DNA from: an uncultured Draconibacterium sp.
GTDB taxonomy: Bacteria > Bacteroidota > Bacteroidia > Bacteroidales > Prolixibacteraceae
Reading direction: 5' to 3'
Assembly: GCF_963674925.1 (NCBI RefSeq)
Contig: NZ_OY771647.1
Location: 1,999,501-2,063,500, forward strand
Length of the DNA stretch: 64,000 nt
The position numbers and the translations under genes were made by a program. Every line of letters begins with the position of its first letter. The first letter of the stretch is position 1. The notes below the pieces were generated by a model. That model did not search any database. It had not been told where the DNA came from and was given only the letters and a program-made list of their open reading frames with translations. Of this stretch, positions 35,237 to 44,171 are shown piece by piece.

Positions 35237-35947
35237 ATGAAAAAGACGATTCATTTTGTAGCTATCGTGGCATTAATAGCATTTGCTGGCTGTGTGTATA
35301 AACCTACTATTGAAGGGCTGTGGGTAGTTGAAAAGGTTAACGTTGGAGATCAGGAAATGACTCCAAATGCACGTTGGACACGTTTTAATGCAGATCATTC
35401 ACAAGAGTCAGGGAACGGGTGGTTTCAACATTCCTACGGAACCTGGAGCTTGAATGCTGAAACCAACGAGTTATCGGTTGTAAACGAAAATGGCATAAAA
35501 GATCGGGCCGAACCGTTTAAAGTTACTTTGGAAAAGGATCAAATGATCTGGACAAGAAATGAAGACGGACAGAACGTTGAAGTACTGTTGAAACGCTCAG
35601 ATAATCTGCCGGCCACTTTTGGCGACGAGCTACTTGGCTTATGGAAACTGGAGGAAGCTGTTGGCGATGGGGTATACTTCGAAGCAGAGGATGCCAAAGT
35701 AGGTAAAGCCAGTATTTTCTTTCGTTGGGATGGCCGTTTTGATATTCGCTCCGGCAAAGGAAGAGTTCATGGTGTTTACAATGTACACGGTCACAAACCT
35801 GAAGTGGAGTTGATTCCTTATGGAGGCAATTTGAACAGAGATTTTTGGACAATTGATTTTTACGAAAATACGATTACCCTGAAACTATTAAATTCTGAAA
35901 CTACGGTAGAACGAAAATTTAGCCGGATTAATGAATTTCCGGAATAA
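35237..35947 (+). CDS. Putative lipoprotein with tandem lipocalin-like domains
   Basis: The 236-residue lipoprotein has its Cys at 19 (IAFAGC). Two similar halves are visible: IEGLWVVEKV...RWTRFNADHSQESGNG...YGTWSLNAETNELSVV (about 25-130) and LLGLWKLEEAV...FFRWDGRFDIRSGKGRVHGVYNV...TIDFYENTITLK (about 135-230). Each looks like a lipocalin-like beta-barrel with the G-L-W start, so the gene arose by internal duplication. The ligand is unknown. A bidirectional hairpin follows. Confidence 0.72.
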   Translation: MKKTIHFVAIVALIAFAGCVYKPTIEGLWVVEKVNVGDQEMTPNARWTRFNADHSQESGNGWFQHSYGTWSLNAETNELSVVNENGIKDRAEPFKVTLEKDQMIWTRNEDGQNVEVLLKRSDNLPATFGDELLGLWKLEEAVGDGVYFEAEDAKVGKASIFFRWDGRFDIRSGKGRVHGVYNVHGHKPEVELIPYGGNLNRDFWTIDFYENTITLKLLNSETTVERKFSRINEFPE

Positions 35948-35948
35948 G

Positions 35949-35976
35949 AAAGGGCTGCCTTTCTGGCAACCCTTTT
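35949..35976. terminator. Bidirectional terminator
   Basis: The 11-bp stem AAAGGGCTGCC/GGCAACCCTTT has one mismatch, a 5-base loop, and T/A tracts on both sides. It lies between two convergent transcription units, the lipocalin-like lipoprotein gene and the SusC/SusD operon. Confidence 0.75.
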
Positions 35977-36001
35977 AAGTGTTTATTTTTGGTTAGATTC
36001 G

Positions 36002-36760
36002 TTATGGTAAAGTCAAAACTTCAACCGTAGAATCCCATGCATACACATCTGGAATAAAGTGTGTAAGCGTTACTGAAATAACATTGCCGTCAATGGTGCC
36101 GCTACCTTCTACATATACTTCGCCGTATTCATCGTCGTAGTACCATGCCGGTTGGGCATTCACGGTTACCGTTGTTCCATCCACAATGAAAATAATATCA
36201 TAACCACTTTCATATAAGCTTAACGCCTTGTACAATTGTACTGAACCAAGGCTGGCTTCGTACATTTCAGGATATAACACTTCTTCCCAAAATGGCGAGT
36301 CGAATGTTCCTGTACCAATTGAAGTGAAATCGAGTTTCAGTGTAGCTTTGTAAGTCGTTGTTCCAAAAAACTCCGATACAGTGGCATCACTTAAACTCAG
36401 GTTAAAATTAAAGGTAACACCCGGTGCAATTCCGGTAGGAGGTACCAGCGGAACAATTTTGGCATAAGCAACAGTTTCGCCATCGTTAAAAGTTACTGTA
36501 TTGCTTTCCAGCTCAAAAACGCCATCGATGTTATCATTCGGGTCGAGGCTAATGCCAACCGTTTCAGTTCCGGTTCCATCAGTACGCACAACCTGTACGC
36601 TTACTGAATAATTATTTTCGGCTGTAAGGAGATTGTCGACCACGATGGAAGAGCTAAAAGCCACATATGCATCGGTTTCGTAAAGTTCTCCAATATTGTC
36701 CTGGTCGCAAGCTGTAAGGGCCAGAACAAAAACCAATAATGCTAATTGTATTTTCTTCAT
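36002..36760 (-). CDS. Lipoprotein of the SusC/SusD operon
   Basis: The 252-residue protein is a predicted lipoprotein (ALTAC, Cys18). Its first half has a DUF1735/Calx-beta-like beta-sandwich character (VRTDGTGTETVGISLDPND, VTFNDGETVAYAKIVPLVPP), as in accessory proteins encoded behind SusD. The second half is unassigned and rich in Tyr, Trp and acidic residues. It is the last gene of the operon, 11 bp behind susD, and probably sits on the cell surface to help bind the substrate. Confidence 0.75.
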   Translation of the reverse strand: MKKIQLALLVFVLALTACDQDNIGELYETDAYVAFSSSIVVDNLLTAENNYSVSVQVVRTDGTGTETVGISLDPNDNIDGVFELESNTVTFNDGETVAYAKIVPLVPPTGIAPGVTFNFNLSLSDATVSEFFGTTTYKATLKLDFTSIGTGTFDSPFWEEVLYPEMYEASLGSVQLYKALSLYESGYDIIFIVDGTTVTVNAQPAWYYDDEYGEVYVEGSGTIDGNVISVTLTHFIPDVYAWDSTVEVLTLP

Positions 36761-36771
36761 AATCGTATTTA

Positions 36772-38352
36772 TTAATTGTCAGCCCATGGATTTTGATCAT
36801 TAACCTCGTCCATGTTGTTATTCCCGTCAAATTCAGATTGTGGTATCGACATCACAAAATCAGGATATTCAGGATCGAGTGTATTGCGCGACAGTAGTTT
36901 TTGAGTGTGGTTACTACCTTCAAAATCGCGTGAAAATCCGGTTTTTAAACGTTTAATATCAAGAATGCGGCCTACCTCGCCCCACAATTCAATGCGTCGT
37001 TGCAGGATAATCTCGTCGAGTAAAGTCGATGATCCTCCAAGCGGAGTTGTCGGGCCGTTTGCATCGTTTACAGTCAATGTATTTGCATCTGTCAATCCCG
37101 AAATATCATAATTCGGATCGCGTTCTGCCATTAATTCAGTAAGAATAGTTCGGGCTTCACCATATCGGCTTTGCATACAAATTGCTTCGGCTTTTATCAG
37201 CAACATTTCTTCGTGACGCATCAGGATATAATCGCCCAAAGCATTTGTAGGATCTGAAAACCGGAATTTAAACTGGTTGTAGCTCAGCTGTGTTCCCAGA
37301 GGTGCATTTTCTGCCAGCGGGCCATTCCACCACATTTGTTTTCTTACATCGGTATCGGCCATTTGGTTGTATAACCACGAGCTCACACATTTTCGTGCGT
37401 TTTCGGCATACGATGATGTGCTGGCATCCATATGTCCAAATAACGATTGCGTGTCGCTAATATGCTCGGAAATAATTTGCAGGCCCCAAAGCACTGTTCC
37501 AGTGTTGGCATCGTTAAATCCAAAACCGTTTGCCAGGTTCTCGCGCGATAGCATTGTTGTTCCACCGCTCATGGCTATTGTTGCTGCCGATTCGGCGGTT
37601 GCCCAATCCTGCTTTTCCAAAGCTACCTGTGCTTTCAATCCGTTGGCCACGTAGTAATCGATGTGCGATGGATGAATACGCGGTGCTGCCACATCCGGAT
37701 CAAGTAATGTTATTGCCTGTTGAAGGTCTGCATCAATTTGTGTGTAAACATCGGCTACCGTACCTCTCGAACTTCCTTCCGAAGCGTTGGTCGTTGGTTC
37801 GGTATAAATCGGAACTCCCGGAGCATTTTCGTTACCCACATAAGTTTGCTGATAGAAACGGATGAGGCTGAAATAAGCATAAGCGCGCAAAGCATAAGCC
37901 TGCCCGATAAGGCTGCTGATCTCCGATGGTGCCCCCGTTAGATTTTCCTCTGATGCAATAATTGAATTGGCATTTGAAATTACCGTGTAGTAGAAAAACC
38001 ACACCGAATAAGGGCGGCCGCTTTTGTGTGTGTAATCTGATTTTACATTGTACATGTAATCGAACCAGAACCAGCCGCTTCCGCCTTCATTTTGTACCAT
38101 ATCTTCACCCATAAGGTCGTAGGTAAGCAAAAATGCTGTAACCCCGAACTCTTCGTCGGCCCAGTTTGCCGACCATTCGTCGGCCACGTACATGGCGCGA
38201 TAAATTCCGTTAAGCGCCACATTCGCTTTCTGAACATCGGAGAATAAAACATCGCCCGATGTACTGTCTGTAGGGTTTGTGTCCAGTTCATCCTGGCAGG
38301 CAAAACCTGCGAATACCAGAAATAACAGGATAAGGATCTTATCTATTTTCAT
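36772..38352 (-). CDS. SusD/RagB family nutrient-binding lipoprotein
   Basis: SusD proteins are surface lids of SusC pores that capture glycans or peptides. The 526 residues begin with a lipoprotein signal (LVFAGFAC, Cys19) and show the SusD N-terminal domain with ANVALNGIYRAMY, the TPR-like repeats (QAYALRAYAYFSLIRFYQQTY) and the C-terminal RagB region (LLIKAEAICMQSRYGEA, ILQRRIELWGEVGR.LDIKRL). It lies 12 bp behind the SusC gene. No carbohydrate-active enzyme is encoded in this window, so the substrate cannot be inferred. Confidence 0.95.
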   Translation of the reverse strand: MKIDKILILLFLVFAGFACQDELDTNPTDSTSGDVLFSDVQKANVALNGIYRAMYVADEWSANWADEEFGVTAFLLTYDLMGEDMVQNEGGSGWFWFDYMYNVKSDYTHKSGRPYSVWFFYYTVISNANSIIASEENLTGAPSEISSLIGQAYALRAYAYFSLIRFYQQTYVGNENAPGVPIYTEPTTNASEGSSRGTVADVYTQIDADLQQAITLLDPDVAAPRIHPSHIDYYVANGLKAQVALEKQDWATAESAATIAMSGGTTMLSRENLANGFGFNDANTGTVLWGLQIISEHISDTQSLFGHMDASTSSYAENARKCVSSWLYNQMADTDVRKQMWWNGPLAENAPLGTQLSYNQFKFRFSDPTNALGDYILMRHEEMLLIKAEAICMQSRYGEARTILTELMAERDPNYDISGLTDANTLTVNDANGPTTPLGGSSTLLDEIILQRRIELWGEVGRILDIKRLKTGFSRDFEGSNHTQKLLSRNTLDPEYPDFVMSIPQSEFDGNNNMDEVNDQNPWADN

Positions 38353-38364
38353 GATCTGTTTGTT

Positions 38365-41300
38365 TTAAAATTTTAATTCAATTCCGAAAAGACTCGTTCT
38401 CACCGGAGTATATGAAAAGTCGGTAGTTCCTGAGAAATCAAACTGCGGATTCATACCATCGAGATGAGAGAAAATGGCCAGGTTGTCGACTGCCACATAA
38501 GCGCGAACACTTTCGATGCCCACATTTTGCAGAATGGTTTTAGGAAGCGTATAACCTACCGTAATATTCTTTATTGAAAAGTACGATGCATCGATCAGCT
38601 GGCTGTCGGTAAACGGGCGCGAGAAACCGGTTCCGTTCTGAATACGCGGAACATCAGTGATGTCGCCGGGTTTTCTCCAGGCGCGTTCTACGTTGGCAGC
38701 GTAATTGGTACCAATGTAAATCGGGTTCATCAGGTTGGAATAAACACTCTCGTAAACTTCTCCACCCACCGAGAAAGTGGTCATAAACGACATGTCGAAG
38801 TTTTTATAGATTTTGAAGTTACTGCCAAAGCCCCCGTAAAAATCAGGAATCCGGCTGCCGGATATCCGTTTACTTTGCGATGCTTTCTGGAAGTCATCAG
38901 AAAGGTAGGAGTCACCGGGATTACCATCCGGATCAAGGTCGTAAACCCAATACAACTGAGCTCCGGTAGCAGCATCCACTCCGGCCGATTGTGCCAGGTA
39001 ATACGAGTTGATTTCTGCACCTTTTCGCTGAATAATATTACCGTTAACAATTTGATCTGTTTCGCCATCCAGCTCAACAATTTCGTTGGATAACGAGGTG
39101 AGGTTAAAGTTGGCGTTCCAAACAAAGTTCGGATTAGAAATGAGGTTCAGGTTCGCATTAAATTCAAAACCAGTGTTCAGCATCTCGCCAACATTGGCCC
39201 AGTAGCTATCGAAACCAAGCGATGTTGCCATTGGTTTTTCCATAAGCATATCAACTGTGCGACGGCGGTAATATTCAAAACTAATATCAAAACGATCGAA
39301 AAGCACGGCATCAACACCCACGTTAAAGTTGTTGTTTTCCTCCCATTTTATCGATGTATTTTCGAGCGATGAAAGTAATGCTCCGTTCAGGTTGGCATTG
39401 GCCCAGTCGAGGTTATAAAGCGACTGCCAGCCATAATAAGTACCTATATTGTCGTTACCCTGTTTTCCGTAACTGGCTTTTAGTTTCAGGTTGTCGATAA
39501 AGGTCATCTCCTCCATAAAACTTTCTTCGCTGATGCGCCACGAGCCACCAACTGACCAGAAGTTACCCCAGCGGAAATCTTTGTGGAAACGAGATGAACC
39601 ATCGGTACGGAAACTTGCCGAGAGGTAATATCGGTCGGCAAAGTCGTAAGTAACGTTGCTCAGGAACGATTCGATGGAATAATTATCCTCGAACGAGGTA
39701 AGCCCCGAAGTTGTTGAGCCCGGTGCCAGCTCCTTAATTCCTGAGTAGGGGAAGCCCGATTTTGAACCTTCCATTTCGTTAATGGTAAGTTTGTAAAACT
39801 CGTGACCAGCCAACACATTAATACTGTGTTTGCCAAAGTCTTTTTCGTAACGCAACAGTTGGTTAATGGTGAACGAAAGGCTTCGTACGTTGGTTTTATC
39901 GAGAAAGCCACCTATGTTGGCTGCATTACCAAAATCAGGGTTCCAGTATATGGTTTGGTTTGTATTAATGTAGTCGAAACCTACGTTTGTAGTAAGTGAT
40001 AATCCGTCAAAAGAACTACCAAGCCCAAGACCCAACAGATTCAAATGGAATCTTCCCGACAGGTTGTCGGCAGTAGTTTCGTAAGCATCCTCATACAAGG
40101 TTGCCACAGGGTTCCAGTTCGGATTGGCACCTGACGGACGGGTTAAACCATAGTCGAACTGTTTCTCGCCGGTTTCCGAAAGAATAGGATTGCCATTTTC
40201 ATCCTGCAGATAAACCGGGTAAATGGGTGCCATAAACTGCGCCGAATACCAAACGTTAGAGTTTGACGTGGTTCCGTCGTACCCCAGGTAGTTGGTTTCT
40301 GTTTTTGAGAAGTTGACGTTACCGCCATATTTAAACCAGTTTTTAGGAGTCAGCTCTGCGCCAATTCTTCCCGAGATACGTTCGAAATCAGTGGTTTTCA
40401 GCAACCCTTCATCTTTTAGGTAGGCTACCGATGCGTATACCTGAGAATTGTCAGATCCGCCATTTATAAATAACTGGTATTCCTGGCGTGTTGCATTATC
40501 GTTGGTCACTTCGTCAAGCCAGTCCGACTCGTAAAGCAATTTCGCCGAAGGATTCACTTGTCCGGTTTGCGGATCGATCAATTCAGAAACCGGCATGTTG
40601 TATGGATTGTACATTTCGTTGGCCCCAAAAATACCGCTGCTTCCTCTTAAGGCGTCAACAGCCATCGGGCCAGCCATATCAGGATGAACACCGTCGGTGT
40701 AGATCAACGCGTTTTTATAGCCCTGAAACGAAGCTTCGATAAAATCGGCTGTCTTCAGTGTTTCGTACGGTTTAATGGCACGGCTCGAAAATCCATAGGT
40801 GGCCTTTAATTCCACCGACAATTCTTTCGACTGTCCTTTTTTAGTGGTAATCACTACCACTCCGTTAGCACCGCGTGATCCGTAAAGTGCGCCGGCCGAA
40901 GCATCTTTCAAAATGGTCATCGACTCAATATCGCCCGGGTTTATGGAGTTCAGGTTACCGTCGAAAGGTACACCGTCGACCACATACAGCGGGTTGTTGC
41001 TGGAGTTGATCGAGCCAAAACCACGTATAACGATTTCAGCTCCTTCGCCGGGTTGTCCGGTTCCCGAGGTGGTTTGAACACCGGCTACCTGTCCTTCCAA
41101 AGCTTTCGAAATATCTGCAACAGGGCGTTTTTGAAGCATTTCGTTGTCAACCACCTGGGCCGAGCCTGTAAACGATTCCTTTTTTGCGGTACCGTAGGCC
41201 ACAACCATAACTTCGTCAACACCAATTACATCCGGCTCAAGTGTTACGTTGTAAACCGTAGCATCGGTGACGGGTACTTCCTCTCGTTTCATTCCAACAA

Positions 41301-41520
41301 AGGAGAAAATAAGGATTTCATCGTCGGGCACGGTTAACGTAAAGTTACCGTCCAGATCGGTAGTTGTTCCGGTAGTAGTACCTTTTACGGCAACCGAAAC
41401 ACCGGGAATGGGTAGTCCATCGTCGGATGAAGTAACCGTTCCCCTAATTTGCCTTGTTTGGGCGAATAGTATTCCCACTCCACAAAACAAAGCCACAACT
41501 AATAGAAGTAGTTTTTTCAT
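38365..41520 (-). CDS. SusC/RagA family TonB-dependent outer-membrane transporter
   Basis: The 1051-residue protein is the pore of a Sus-type uptake system. From ATG 41520 it has a signal peptide (about 1-21, ending LFAQ), a carboxypeptidase-regulatory-like domain (IRGTVTSSDDGLPIPGVSVA), the plug with the SusC signature NSSNNPLYVVDGVPFDG and ILKDASAGALYGSRGANGVV, then a long beta-barrel ending in Phe. An ATG nine bases upstream is also possible. It heads the minus-strand operon with susD and a lipoprotein gene. No regulator (ECF/anti-sigma or hybrid two-component) is adjacent. Confidence 0.96.
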   Translation of the reverse strand: MKKLLLLVVALFCGVGILFAQTRQIRGTVTSSDDGLPIPGVSVAVKGTTTGTTTDLDGNFTLTVPDDEILIFSFVGMKREEVPVTDATVYNVTLEPDVIGVDEVMVVAYGTAKKESFTGSAQVVDNEMLQKRPVADISKALEGQVAGVQTTSGTGQPGEGAEIVIRGFGSINSSNNPLYVVDGVPFDGNLNSINPGDIESMTILKDASAGALYGSRGANGVVVITTKKGQSKELSVELKATYGFSSRAIKPYETLKTADFIEASFQGYKNALIYTDGVHPDMAGPMAVDALRGSSGIFGANEMYNPYNMPVSELIDPQTGQVNPSAKLLYESDWLDEVTNDNATRQEYQLFINGGSDNSQVYASVAYLKDEGLLKTTDFERISGRIGAELTPKNWFKYGGNVNFSKTETNYLGYDGTTSNSNVWYSAQFMAPIYPVYLQDENGNPILSETGEKQFDYGLTRPSGANPNWNPVATLYEDAYETTADNLSGRFHLNLLGLGLGSSFDGLSLTTNVGFDYINTNQTIYWNPDFGNAANIGGFLDKTNVRSLSFTINQLLRYEKDFGKHSINVLAGHEFYKLTINEMEGSKSGFPYSGIKELAPGSTTSGLTSFEDNYSIESFLSNVTYDFADRYYLSASFRTDGSSRFHKDFRWGNFWSVGGSWRISEESFMEEMTFIDNLKLKASYGKQGNDNIGTYYGWQSLYNLDWANANLNGALLSSLENTSIKWEENNNFNVGVDAVLFDRFDISFEYYRRRTVDMLMEKPMATSLGFDSYWANVGEMLNTGFEFNANLNLISNPNFVWNANFNLTSLSNEIVELDGETDQIVNGNIIQRKGAEINSYYLAQSAGVDAATGAQLYWVYDLDPDGNPGDSYLSDDFQKASQSKRISGSRIPDFYGGFGSNFKIYKNFDMSFMTTFSVGGEVYESVYSNLMNPIYIGTNYAANVERAWRKPGDITDVPRIQNGTGFSRPFTDSQLIDASYFSIKNITVGYTLPKTILQNVGIESVRAYVAVDNLAIFSHLDGMNPQFDFSGTTDFSYTPVRTSLFGIELKF

Positions 41521-41529
41521 ATGATTCAA

Positions 41530-42283
41530 ATTGAAGATTTTAAACTGTCATATGGAACGTGCATTTTGATCCTTGCTTTTGGGAAAGGATTTCCATGATC
41601 ATTTCACAGACAAAAACTTATATTCATACTCAAGCGTTATTACCCTTCGCTTTTGTTATTTCCAAAAGAAAACTCCCGTCGGGGAAACGGGAGTTTATTA
41701 TCTGCCAGCCGGCCAGATAATTGCACTTTTTACATTTTAAATGCTGTTTAATTCTGTTTCTATGTAAAAAAAATGGAGTGCCGCTGTTAACGTTTCTTGT
41801 TCCCCGAATCCCCTGTTTAATGTTGTTTACATGCCGGTATGAGCCGTTTAGCGTTTGCCGGATTTTTAGCTTTTTGATCAAACTTATAGAATACAACAAT
41901 ACGCTGCGATTTTTATCAACCAACGGTAAGCAGAAAGCGATAAATGGAAAAAAACGGCAGATGTGATCACTAAAGCCGAAAAGAATGTTGTTGACAGATA
42001 AAAAGGGGGTATTGGCAGACGAATGATTGTTGGTAACCGTAAAACAGGTGCGTTTCGTGGTCAATTTAAGACGGAGATGCGAAAATTAACGGTTCATATT
42101 AATTTCCAGGGCCTGCGGAATGTAAGCTGACTATATTTTTTGATGTATCATAAAATCCGTTATTTTTAAATCGGTAATGAATTATAGTGCAGAATAAGCG
42201 TTTAATAATGAAGCACTCTTCGATAATCCTGTATTTTAACGGTGTTAGAATTTCGAGTTTGCAGATCCGATAATAATTTAAAA
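41530..42283. other. Long spacer between the SusC operon and a GNAT gene
   Basis: About 750 bp carries no credible gene; a 144-codon minus-strand frame over 41630-42064 has no family character. On the minus strand it contains two adjacent hairpins at 41664-41720. A CAAACTTA (41879-41886) is a minus-7 match for the minus strand, but no minus-33 box lies at a suitable distance. Confidence 0.6.
41664..41696 (-). terminator. Terminator-like hairpin upstream of the SusC gene
   Basis: On the minus strand AAACTCCCG pairs with CGGGAGTTT (9 bp) and is followed by TTTTCTTTT. A second hairpin, TTATCTG/CAGATAA (41698-41720), lies directly in front of it. Because it points toward SusC and sits about 140 bp before its start with no gene upstream, it may be the expression platform of a leader regulator or the end of a small RNA. 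Confidence 0.6.
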
Positions 42284-42760
42284 ATGAAGATTAGAAAAGT
42301 CCTAAGATCAGATAATAAACACTTAGCCGACTTAATAAGAGCCGCTTTTATAGAGTATGATGCGCCGCGGAAAGGAACCGTTTATTCCGATCCAACTACC
42401 GATAACTTGTATGAGCTGTTTCAGAATGAAAAATCGATTCTTTGGGTAGCCGAGAAAGATGGGGAGATTTTGGGTTGTTGCGGCATTTATCCTACTGATG
42501 GTTTGCCGAAGGGCTGCGCTGAGTTGGTGAAGTTTTACCTGTTGGCAAAAGCCCGTGGAAATGGACTGGGAACTAGATTGATGCAACAAAGTATCGAGTC
42601 GGCAAAAGAACTGGGGTATTCCGAAATTTATATCGAAACCTTGCCCGAATTTGATAATGCGGTGGGAATGTACGAACGGGCTGGATTTGAAAAACTGGAT
42701 AAGCCTCTGGGCGATTCGGGGCATACGGGCTGTGATATTTGGATGCTCAGGCGGCTTTGA
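42284..42760 (+). CDS. GNAT family N-acetyltransferase
   Basis: From ATG 42284 (MKIRKVLRSDNKHLADLIRA) the protein has 158 residues, a complete single GNAT domain. The acetyl-CoA binding segment is LLAKARGNGLGTRLMQQSIESAKELG, with the R/Q-x-x-G-x-G/A pattern, and the C-terminal YIETLPEFDNAVGMYERAGFEKL is typical. An extended start at 42242 adds residues unlike the family. Substrate unknown; single gene, convergent with the small minus-strand gene. Confidence 0.88.
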   Translation: MKIRKVLRSDNKHLADLIRAAFIEYDAPRKGTVYSDPTTDNLYELFQNEKSILWVAEKDGEILGCCGIYPTDGLPKGCAELVKFYLLAKARGNGLGTRLMQQSIESAKELGYSEIYIETLPEFDNAVGMYERAGFEKLDKPLGDSGHTGCDIWMLRRL

Positions 42761-42770
42761 AATATTTTTT

Positions 42771-42850
42771 ACCACGAAGAACACGAAGCCACAAAGTTGA
42801 AAGACGTAATTCAACAGTATCTTAGTGATTTTTGTGACTTGGTGGTTAAT
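42771..42850. repeat. Imperfect palindromic repeat (ACCACGAAGAACACGAAG type)
   Basis: TTTACCACGAAG..CACGAAG..CACAAAG on the left is roughly mirrored by CTTAGTGATTTTTGTGACTTGGTGGTTAA on the right. Sequences of this kind are widespread intergenic palindromes in bacteria. It lies directly after the GNAT stop. Confidence 0.5.
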
Positions 42851-42856
42851 AAGCAT

Positions 42857-42881
42857 AAAAAAGGCGGGAATAAATCCCGCC
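42857..42881 (-). terminator. Terminator of the small gene at 42893
   Basis: On the minus strand GGCGGGA pairs with TCCCGCC around TTTAT and is followed by six Ts. It lies 11 bp behind the stop. Confidence 0.88.
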
Positions 42882-42892
42882 CGGTTAATACT

Positions 42893-43084
42893 TTAAGCCG
42901 CGATGCCGGCAAATGCTTCTGCCAGTACATCGGGGTACATTTCTTTAAAATTTTCATAACACCAGTTGCGTAAGTTGTGCAACTGATCGGGCTCCACCCA
43001 GTTAATGCATTTGGCTAACTCTTTACTGAACAATTCTTTGCTAAAACTAACTTTGGGTAGAATTACTTTTGCGTATTCAAACAT
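42893..43084 (-). CDS. Small conserved hypothetical protein
   Basis: The 63-residue protein (MFEYAKVILPKVSFSKELFS, then KCINWVEPDQLHNLRNWCYE) is soluble and helical, with two Cys near conserved Trp. Small proteins beginning MFEY.K.IL.KVSF are common in Bacteroidota; their function is not known to me. Its own terminator directly behind the stop supports it as a real gene. Confidence 0.7.
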   Translation of the reverse strand: MFEYAKVILPKVSFSKELFSKELAKCINWVEPDQLHNLRNWCYENFKEMYPDVLAEAFAGIAA

Positions 43085-43284
43085 GGCTTAATTTTTATTG
43101 TTCGCTATTAAAAATAACAACCAAAATTGAATTAAAGTATGCTGTAAAATATCCTTTAACACTAATTAACTGAGCTATCTTTTTTCGCATCTTTCTATCG
43201 CATTGAACATGTGTTATTTAGATCGATTCTACCCAGTTTATGTTTCAAAACATTTGAATTTGTTCAGCATTTAAAGTGTTAACA

Positions 43285-44067
43285 TTAATCAGAATTAAGT
43301 ATGTTTTTCACAAATTGTTTTACCGAATCCGCAGTCTTTACTTCCTCGCTGAACGAGCTTACAAAAGCGCTTCCGATAATAGCCCCACTGGCGTATTTAC
43401 AGGCGTTGGTAAAAGTGGCATTGTCGGAAATTCCAAACCCGATGAGGCGTGGATTTTTGAGATTCATTGTCTGAATACGCTCAAAATAGTCCGCATGGAA
43501 ATCTTCCACTTTTTTGCCGGCACCTGTTGTCGACGATGATGAAACCATGTAAATAAATCCTTCGCTGGCATCATCGATCTGGCGAATTCGTGCTTCTGAT
43601 GTTTGTGGCGTAATCAACAAAATGTTATGCAGGTTGTTCTGCTCAAATATAGTTTTGTATTTTTCTTCAAACTCATCCAACGGAAGGTCGGGCAGAATAG
43701 TGCCGTCAATTCCAATTTCCTTGCACTTCTGGCAAAACTTCTCTACACCGTATTGATAAACCGGATTTAAGTATCCCATTAAAACCAGCGGTATAGAAAC
43801 CGATTCGCGAATGGTTTTTAATTGCTCGAAAAGCACTTTAATCGACATGCCGTTTTTTAGAGCAATTTCGCTGGTGCGCTGAATGGTTGGCCCGTCAGCT
43901 GTTGGATCGGAAAAAGGCATTCCTATTTCGATGAGGTCGACACCATTCTTTTCCAACTGCTGAATAATTTCAACGGTATCATTCAGGTTAGGGAATCCGG
44001 CAGTAAAATATACCGAGAGTATGTAAGCTTTTTTTCTTTCGAAAAGTTGATTGATTCTGTTGTTCAT
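43285..44067 (-). CDS. trpA: Tryptophan synthase alpha chain
   Basis: TrpA cleaves indole-3-glycerol phosphate to indole, which is channelled to TrpB. The 260-residue TIM barrel is of normal length. The catalytic pair is Glu47 (DLIEIGMPFSDP) and Asp58 (ADGP), with the spacing of the Salmonella enzyme's Glu49/Asp60; the phosphate-binding GFGISDNA and IIGSAFV loops are present. It is the last gene of the operon. No clear terminator is visible in the 200 bp behind it. Confidence 0.97.
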   Translation of the reverse strand: MNNRINQLFERKKAYILSVYFTAGFPNLNDTVEIIQQLEKNGVDLIEIGMPFSDPTADGPTIQRTSEIALKNGMSIKVLFEQLKTIRESVSIPLVLMGYLNPVYQYGVEKFCQKCKEIGIDGTILPDLPLDEFEEKYKTIFEQNNLHNILLITPQTSEARIRQIDDASEGFIYMVSSSSTTGAGKKVEDFHADYFERIQTMNLKNPRLIGFGISDNATFTNACKYASGAIIGSAFVSSFSEEVKTADSVKQFVKNILNSD

Positions 44068-44083
44068 GATAATAGTTTTAATA

Positions 44084-44164
44084 GAACGCAGGTGACGCTG
44101 ATTTTGCAGATTGTCGTTGATTATTATCTGTGGAAATCATTTTAAATCTGTGTTGTCAGCGTTC
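44084..44164. repeat. Palindromic repeat in the trpB-trpA spacer
   Basis: GAACGCAGGTGACGCTGATTT at the left is mirrored by AAATCTGTGTTGTCAGCGTTC at the right, with several mismatches. It is of the GAACGC..GCGTTC type common in Bacteroidota spacers and fills most of the 104-bp gap. Confidence 0.6.
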
Positions 44165-44171
44165 GTTTTTT

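Noticed and set aside
41630..42064. 144-codon minus-strand frame upstream of the SusC gene
   Set aside because: Composition is unlike neighbouring proteins, it spans the two hairpins and has no recognisable domain.
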